A stretch of DNA of 64,000 nucleotides from Leishmania donovani (taxonomy: Eukaryota > Euglenozoa > Kinetoplastea > Trypanosomatida > Trypanosomatidae): positions 223,989 through 287,988 of the forward strand of contig NC_018251.1 in assembly GCF_000227135.1 (NCBI RefSeq). Direction: 5' to 3'. Under the pieces are notes generated by a model that saw nothing but the letters and a program-made list of their open reading frames with translations, was not told the origin of the DNA and searched no databases. Each line of letters starts with the position of its first letter. Position 1 is the first letter of the stretch. Below are positions 61,859 to 64,000 of this stretch, one piece after another. The position numbers and the translations under genes are program-made.

Positions 61859-63580
61859 ATGCTTGCCAAGTCGCTGGTTCATCTGATCGAGGTGTCGAAG
61901 CGCCCAGTGCGCGGTGTCGATTACCTGCGCAACCGCTTCACCAATAAGGGCACAGCCTTTACCGCAGCAGAGCGGTCGCACATGAACGTGGAAGGGTTGC
62001 TGCCGCCCTCTGTCGAGACCCTCGATGATCAGGTGGAGCGGTACTGGGATCAGCTGAACCGTTTCAACGAGCCGATCAACCGCTATCAGTTGCTGCGCAA
62101 CGTGCAGAACACGAACGTCACCCTCTACTACGCCATCTTGACGCGGTACCTGAAGCAGACACTGCCGATCGTGTACACACCGACCGTCGGCGAGGCCTGC
62201 CAGCGCTACGGTGACCTCTATCAGAAGGACCACGGACTGTACCTCGACGTCGCCAGCAAGGGCAAGGTGAGGAAGCTGATTCAGAACCTTCGCAAGACGA
62301 ACGTCGACGTCATCGTGATCACCGATGGCTCCCGCATTCTCGGCCTGGGCGACCTCGGCGCCAACGGCATCGGCATCAGCATCGGCAAGTGCTCCCTGTA
62401 CGTCGCTGCGGGCGGTGTGAAGCCGAGCCGCGTGCTGCCGGTCGTCATGGACGTTGGCACAAACAACCTCGAGCTCCGCAACAACCCGCTTTATCTCGGT
62501 TTGCGCAAGCCGCGGTGCGGCGACGCCGACTTTTACGCTCTGCTGGACGAGTTCATGGAAGCTGTGAAGGACACCTGGCCCTCCGCTGTCGTGCAGTTCG
62601 AGGACTTCAGCAACAACCACTGCTTCGACATGCTGGAGCGCTACCAAAAGAAGTACCGCTGCTTCAACGACGATATCCAGGGCACCGGCGCCGTCATAGC
62701 TGCTGGTTTCCACACGGCGGTGAAGCTAAGCAAGATCCCGATGGAGCAGCAGCGCATCGTCTTCTTCGGCGCCGGCTCTGCCGCGACCGGTGTGGCGGAG
62801 AGCATCGCCGACCTCGCCGCTGAGGCCGGGATGAAGAAAGAGGACATCAAGAAGAGCATCTTCTTCGTCGACTCGATGGGCATGGTGGCCACCAACCGCG
62901 GTGACAAGCTGGCCAAGCACAAGCTGGGATGGGCCCGCACCGACATCCCTGACGCAGTTATTGCAAGCCTGAAGACTCTCGAGGACGTTGTGCGCTACGT
63001 GCGGCCGACCGCGCTCATCGGCCTCGGCGCCACCGCCAACGTCTTTTCGCGCGAGATTGTGGAGTTTCTGCACTCGTGCTGCCCTCACCCGATCATATTC
63101 CCGCTGTCAAATCCGTCCAGCAAAGCCGAAATTGTGCCGGCGAACGCATACAAGTGGACGAACGGCGATGCCATCGTGGCCTCCGGCAGCCCCTTTCCTG
63201 AGACGGTCGTCAGTGGCCGCACGCTGCAACCATCGCAAGGCAACAACCTGTACATCTTCCCCGGGGTGGGTCTCGGCTGCTGCATTGCTCAGCCGCCGTA
63301 CATCCCGCAGGAGGTGCTGGTGGCGGCCGCTGCCTGCCTGAGCACGCTGGCCACGCCGGACGACCTCGCCAAGGGACAGCTGTACCCGTCTATTGAGGAG
63401 GTGCGCCGCGTGTCGCGTGAGGTGGCCGTGGCGTGTATTCAGAAGCTACAGGAGCTGGGGCTGGCCAAGGCAGATCTGCCAGATAACCGCCCAGACCTGA
63501 TGAAGCTGGTGAAGACGGCTTTCTGGGAGCCGCGCTACTTGCCCGAGAATTATTACCTGGAGAAGGAGTTTATTTGCTAA
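61859..63580 (+). CDS. malic enzyme, second of tandem pair, possibly mitochondrial
   Basis: Paralogue of the preceding gene (573 residues), same reaction. The motifs are all present: YTPTVGEACQRY with Y106 in the same position, GLGDLGANGIGISIGK, EDFSNNHCF, CFNDDIQGTGAV, FFGAGSAATGVAESI and FPLSNPSSKAE. The N-terminus MLAKSLVHLIEVSKRPVRG is free of acidic residues before position 11 and has Lys/Arg spaced along a helix, so it could serve as a mitochondrial import signal, in contrast to the first copy. Proteins diverge clearly in the outer thirds and cofactor region, yet the centre is identical at the DNA level over 89 and 170 bases, which indicates gene conversion. ATG 61859 is the first methionine that gives a standard malic enzyme start. 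Confidence 0.96.
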   Translation: MLAKSLVHLIEVSKRPVRGVDYLRNRFTNKGTAFTAAERSHMNVEGLLPPSVETLDDQVERYWDQLNRFNEPINRYQLLRNVQNTNVTLYYAILTRYLKQTLPIVYTPTVGEACQRYGDLYQKDHGLYLDVASKGKVRKLIQNLRKTNVDVIVITDGSRILGLGDLGANGIGISIGKCSLYVAAGGVKPSRVLPVVMDVGTNNLELRNNPLYLGLRKPRCGDADFYALLDEFMEAVKDTWPSAVVQFEDFSNNHCFDMLERYQKKYRCFNDDIQGTGAVIAAGFHTAVKLSKIPMEQQRIVFFGAGSAATGVAESIADLAAEAGMKKEDIKKSIFFVDSMGMVATNRGDKLAKHKLGWARTDIPDAVIASLKTLEDVVRYVRPTALIGLGATANVFSREIVEFLHSCCPHPIIFPLSNPSSKAEIVPANAYKWTNGDAIVASGSPFPETVVSGRTLQPSQGNNLYIFPGVGLGCCIAQPPYIPQEVLVAAAACLSTLATPDDLAKGQLYPSIEEVRRVSREVAVACIQKLQELGLAKADLPDNRPDLMKLVKTAFWEPRYLPENYYLEKEFIC

Positions 63581-64000
63581 GACAGATAGAAGATGGGAGG
63601 AGAAGCTTAACCGCGAGGGTGCAGAGCTTGTGCGCGCTGTGAGCGTGTGCGTGTGTGCTTTTAAGTTTGTCTCTGTCTCTCATAGACTTGTTCTGTGCCT
63701 ATTCCTTCCTTGTTTTGTTCTCCCATCGACCCTTCCTCCTCCTCCGTGTCTTTTGGAAGCGCACAGCGTGGGCCCTCATCGCCCTCCTCTTCCTTATTTG
63801 TTGTTGTGTGTGCGTGTGTGTCTTTTTCTTGTCGGCGCCAGTGACAACGCGTTTCTCATCACCTCCTTCTCCCTACCCTACCACGCACAGGAGCAGGCAT
63901 CTTTACGCATGAGCTCCACCGCGACTTTGCTGCTGCTGCTCTGCGGGTCCAACCCTCCCTTCTCTCTTCTCGCTCTCTGTTGTCGGTGTCTGTCCGCAGT
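63581..64000. other. 3' flank of the second malic enzyme, no gene seen
   Basis: TG-rich and CT-rich spacer up to the window end. Short frames are low complexity. Confidence 0.6.

Noticed and set aside
1..64000. tRNA, rRNA or snRNA genes
   Set aside because: I looked for tRNA-type B-box sequences and paired stems in the spacers and found none I could support; a tRNAscan or Infernal run would be decisive.

Overview
The window looks like a stretch of a Leishmania (kinetoplastid) chromosome. All 18 protein genes I can support lie on the + strand. They are intronless and GC-rich, and are separated by long low-complexity spacers full of polypyrimidine, (CA)n, (TG)n and (TA)n tracts. That is the layout of a trypanosomatid polycistronic unit processed by trans-splicing and polyadenylation. 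The sugar transporter has the 547-residue length, Asp19 and Glu121 that I recall for the L. donovani myo-inositol/H+ symporter. The malic enzyme pair and gene order recall chromosome 24, but that is from memory. I cannot fix the species.

Layout: 0-7 kb, a SMARCAL1/ZRANB3-like SNF2 translocase with a GRF-type zinc finger, then a ubiquitin-specific protease. 8-12 kb, mitochondrial F0 ATP synthase subunit c and a divergent kinesin-13. 14-17 kb, a DeSI/PPPDE peptidase with a long disordered tail. 18-25 kb, a PPR-like helical protein in a visibly less GC-rich patch, then a large atypical protein kinase with DFS in place of DFG. 25-33 kb, a gap of Ns inside a probable assembly artefact, the myo-inositol transporter, a 3.9 kb gene-free spacer and a small one-helix membrane protein. 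34-43 kb, a TMEM245/AI-2E-type membrane protein, a DUF523/TudS-like Fe-S protein whose 5' end looks frameshifted, a small TIM chaperone and SRP54. 44-50 kb, an unrecognised 1094-residue protein and a HAD-family protein with a coiled-coil tail. 52-64 kb, RAD54 and two tandem malic enzymes, each preceded by a copy of a 238 bp repeat.

The genes do not form a pathway; in trypanosomatids neighbours in a unit usually have unrelated jobs. Themes do recur: DNA repair and fork remodelling (two SNF2 proteins), mitochondrial biogenesis and energy (ATP synthase c, small TIM, PPR-like protein, malic enzyme), ubiquitin/SUMO-type proteolysis (USP, DeSI) and membrane transport or targeting (MIT, TMEM245-like, SRP54).

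The most notable points are: the DUF523 gene with its three conserved cysteines and a probable one-base frameshift; the mosaic of exactly identical blocks between the two malic enzymes plus the near-identical repeat upstream of each; the altered KVD and SKLT elements in the kinesin-13; and candidate PCNA-binding and duplicated short motifs in the tail of the SNF2 protein. I found no tRNA, rRNA, CRISPR array, complete mobile element or strand switch.
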